Shown here: positions 61,451-64,000 of the stretch, piece after piece
How the letters are laid out: each line of letters begins with the position of its first letter
Position numbering within the stretch: position 1 is the first letter of the stretch
NCBI GenBank assembly: GCA_951217055.1
Contig: OX578276.1
Coordinates: 16,413,430-16,477,429, forward strand
Direction of reading: 5' to 3'
From: Gerris lacustris
Lineage: Eukaryota; Arthropoda; Insecta; Hemiptera; Gerridae
Length of the DNA stretch: 64,000 bases
Made by a program: the position numbers and the translations under genes
Notes under the pieces: model-generated
What the model saw: the letters and a program-made list of their open reading frames with translations, nothing else
Told to the model about the DNA's origin: nothing
Database searches by the model: none

Positions 61451-62640
61451 AATTATAATTATACTTTTATTTATCATTTAGTAAAAACACTGAGCTTGCG
61501 ATAAAATATTTAAACTCACACTTATCTACTTACAAAGCTTTGTTTTTAATGAAAATACATTCCAATTTAATTCATATTTTATTTTCGTATTTTTGATTTA
61601 TTACATTTTACATTCTAGAATTATAATTACTAGTGTATAATATGTGCACTTATTCCATTTCAATAACTCTTGGGTTTACGTGATAATATAGAAACAATGT
61701 AAAAATAACGAAATAAATTTAATGTTTATTTCATATACATGTTTTATACAAGTCTATGTTTAATTATTGTATTATTTTTGAAATATTAATAAACATTAGT
61801 TTGTTTTAAGTGTTATTATTATTATGAATGGTCATAGTGGAAAAGGTCTGGAAAGAAATATACAGACAAAAGAGGGTTGAATGCACAGTGTAGAAAGTAG
61901 AGGTGGGGTAAGACCCGATCGTACTCGACTCCTCTCTCTGCTTCGGCCTCCTTCGGCGACTTTTATTTTGGGTCCCGAACGTCTACTCATAGAAGGAGGC
62001 CTTTGCGGCAGGTATAGTTCCATTTTTCCCTGAATAACCGGCGTCGCTAATGTCTACTCTAAACTACAGAGGAGATCCCCCACTAACCATTGCAATCCTC
62101 GTACAAGAGGGCAGTTTACTATCTTCTATATTTATTATCTCTAGAAAGAGCATAGTTCAAAACTATTAGTGAACGCAGGTGGCGCTTCCAAGCAGAAGAA
62201 ACTACTAAACTATATTGTGTTTTTGTCAATAATTTCGTGTATATCAATTTTCACTATTCCCCAAGAAGCAGGTGATCCAAAAGATATCCCTGGGATATCC
62301 TATTGTCCAGATTTGATCCTGTCCATAATCGCTGATCCATGGGTTATCCCGTTTTGGATGGCTCATTGGGTCATCCAAAGGATGTCCTTAACGGGATATC
62401 CAGTTAGCGGTATCCTATGGATGAGTTATAATTTCTAAAGCTTTTTGCTTTTATTATAAAAAATGTGAACAGATTTAACTAGAAGTGGATTTATTTACGT
62501 TATACAATGGATGATGTTCCAGTAAAAGCTATACCCTATATCTTCAATTAGTTAGTAATTGGATCAACAAAATTAAGACAGACTTCTTGTTTAAGGGATG
62601 AGTATGAGTGGGAATGTTCAATAAAAATATGTAATTTCAA
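61451..62640. other. Sequence without firm features
   Basis: The GC-richer stretch 61850-62060 has open frames on the minus strand but no recognisable domain. It could be a small unrecognised exon. The 62260-62430 part is rich in ggatatcc-like words. No gene is called. Confidence 0.4.
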
Positions 62641-62861
62641 TTTCAATATATTTATTTACAAATATTAGACTTAGTAAAATATAATATATACAAAAACAAT
62701 TGTTTATTTTACCGTTTATTCATTTAGGAATTATTTCATTCAGTCACAGGCAGAAAATAACTAACTTAAGTATTATAATTAATTTGAGTTAAATAATTTA
62801 AAATTCTGATGAATTTTATAATAAATATATACATGCATTATATTCTCCCAATGAATAGTTG

Positions 62862-64000
62862 TTATCTATGTTTGACGTGAGAAAGATCACGTTCTAATGC
62901 TTCTCCTGGGCTGGGTATGCGTGATCCGTAAGGAGGGAGGTCTACAGATTGAACGTGGGCTCGAACGGGTCCAGGAACCCGGTAGTAAGTATTGTCCGAA
63001 TTTGTGTACTCTTCGTCGTCTTTAGGATACCTTTCCCTAAAATTGGTCCGGTCGCTTTCCTCGTCGTCGTAATTCAGGGAATATTCGGAGTAGGGTGGTC
63101 TGCTAGGGTAATCGGGTGGAGGTGAGACTGTAGGGCGAAATGGAGGTGGAGCAGGGGGTGAGTCGTTATTGAAAGAAGGACTTTGCAAGTAGTCATCGTA
63201 ATTTGGAGGAGATCGTGTAGTGCTAGAGAGATTTATGGATGTAGCCGATGGTCTAGATCTACAGCAGTTATTAGGTAAATCTCCTGGTGTTAAAGAAGCG
63301 CCACTGGGCCCTGGAGGTTTTCCCTCGTCTGGTGGAAAGACGTCGGAAGGCTGCCCGGGATATCTGTTAGACGTCGTTGGAGGACGGAAAGTCGTCGACG
63401 GAGAAAACGGGTCGAAAGGAGGTATCGGTGAACCATTACTGAAAGGGTCGTTGTTGTTTCCAAATCCCGTAGAATCAGGTATAGTAGATGGGCTTGTACT
63501 ACCAGAACCTGATAAACCACTGTAATCATTATCCTGATTTGAGTCTATTCCAGGGGGATATGGTGGAGCACCACCTGGCTTTTCAAATGCGCCACCTGAG
63601 CTAGATTGACTAGGAGGTCTAGAACTTGAACCACTCTCAACAACATACGGTCCTACAGTCGTAGGACTCACGAAAGGTCGGTTTGTCGTACTTCCTCCGA
63701 ATGTACCACTACCTCCAAACGAAGATCCTGGTGGTCCACTACCTCCGAACGAAGATCCTGGTGGTCCACTACCTCCAAACGAAGATCCTGGTGGTCCACT
63801 ACCTCCAAACGAGGATCCTGGTGGTCCACTACCTCCAAACGAAGATCCGGGTGGTCCACTCCCTCCAAACGAAGATCCTGGTGGTCCACTACCTCCAAAC
63901 GAAGATCCTGGTGGTCCACTACCTCCAAACGAAGATCCTGGAGGTGAGCTACCTCCAAATGAAGATCCTGGAGGTGAGCTACCTCCAAATGAAGATCCTG
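62862..64000 (-). CDS. Cuticle/pro-resilin-like protein, 3' part (paralogue)
   Basis: The frame is open from the window edge to the stop at 62862; the N-terminus lies beyond the window. The upstream part is a run of ten-residue GSSFGGSGPP repeats, then STTNRPFVSPTTVGPYVVES, Pro/Ser-rich sequence with PPGIDSNQDNDYSGLSGSGS, and DLPNNCCRSRPSATSINLSS. The tail FRERYPKDDEEYTNSDNTYY, VPGPVRAHVQSVDLPPYGSR closely matches the gene at 40130-42449, including the order DLxNNCCRxRPS, PPAPPPFRPTVSP and GEALER. The same strand and a 20-kb distance point to tandem duplication. Chitin-binding domains are expected upstream but not seen. A structural cuticle role is inferred from the paralogue. Confidence 0.85.
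   Translation of the reverse strand, partial: GSSFGGSSPPGSSFGGSSPPGSSFGGSGPPGSSFGGSGPPGSSFGGSGPPGSSFGGSGPPGSSFGGSGPPGSSFGGSGPPGSSFGGSGPPGSSFGGSGTFGGSTTNRPFVSPTTVGPYVVESGSSSRPPSQSSSGGAFEKPGGAPPYPPGIDSNQDNDYSGLSGSGSTSPSTIPDSTGFGNNNDPFSNGSPIPPFDPFSPSTTFRPPTTSNRYPGQPSDVFPPDEGKPPGPSGASLTPGDLPNNCCRSRPSATSINLSSTTRSPPNYDDYLQSPSFNNDSPPAPPPFRPTVSPPPDYPSRPPYSEYSLNYDDEESDRTNFRERYPKDDEEYTNSDNTYYRVPGPVRAHVQSVDLPPYGSRIPSPGEALERDLSHVKHR
63700..64000 (-). repeat. 30-bp coding minisatellite
   Basis: About ten in-frame 30-bp units (cctccaaacgaagatcctgg plus tggtccacta on the plus strand) encode GSSFGGSGPP with a few SSPP variants. The array continues past the window end. It differs in unit length from the 75-bp array of the paralogue. 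Confidence 0.92.

Noticed and set aside
63668..63988. Minus-strand LRLEVVDHQD repeat protein
   Set aside because: It is a shifted frame of the 30-bp repeats; the GSSFGG frame joins the conserved cuticle tail.
1..64000. CRISPR array, prophage or bacterial defence system
   Set aside because: The tandem repeats present lack unique spacers of even length, and all recognised genes are eukaryotic with introns or transposon proteins.

Overview
This window is nuclear DNA of an animal, almost certainly an insect. The evidence is spliced genes with GT-AG introns, proteins carrying chitin-binding (Rebers-Riddiford type) cuticle domains, AT-rich intergenic DNA, and a dense, nested load of eukaryotic transposable elements. 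I cannot fix the order of insect from sequence alone. There is no bacterial gene, operon or CRISPR array.

Layout. (1) About 1-23.8 kb, + strand: the 3' part of a large gene for a nuclear RS-domain (Arg/Ser- and Lys-rich) protein. Eleven exons join in one frame and the chain ends in two alternative last exons, each with its own stop codon and polyadenylation signal. Its introns hold a Ty3/gypsy-like deletion derivative, two LINE 3' fragments, a pogo/Tigger relic with terminal inverted repeats, several palindromic MITEs and a short tandem satellite. (2) About 24-33.3 kb: gene-free nested transposons. These are mariner relics, a long palindromic MITE family, TTAA-flanked piggyBac-like elements one inside the other, a PIF/Harbinger relic split by another palindrome, hAT MITEs and a palindrome whose ends look like tRNA. 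(3) 34.7-36.0 kb, - strand: an uninterrupted adenylosuccinate synthetase gene. (4) About 36-40 kb: dispersed repeats. (5) 40.1-42.45 kb, - strand: the large last exon of a cuticle/pro-resilin-like gene with two chitin-binding domains and Gly/Ser-rich repeats. (6) 42.5-62.6 kb: repeats and transposons, including a LINE with a 954-codon open endonuclease/reverse-transcriptase frame, a tRNA-type SINE with a 14-bp target duplication, hAT and TTA-flanked MITEs, a perfect 160-bp inverted repeat with a hammerhead-like core, and a second tRNA-ended palindrome. (7) 62.86 kb to the window end, - strand: the 3' part of a paralogue of the cuticle gene.

The cellular genes are not an operon. The AdSS gene serves purine synthesis, the RS-domain gene most likely pre-mRNA processing, and the two cuticle genes look like a tandem duplication on the same strand about 20 kb apart. 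Most of the unexplained structure is transposon nesting. The most unusual items are the two palindromes ended by tRNA-like units, the perfect inverted repeat with hammerhead-like motifs inside (TA)n DNA, and the doubly nested TTAA elements. All family calls come from reading motifs; no database search was run.
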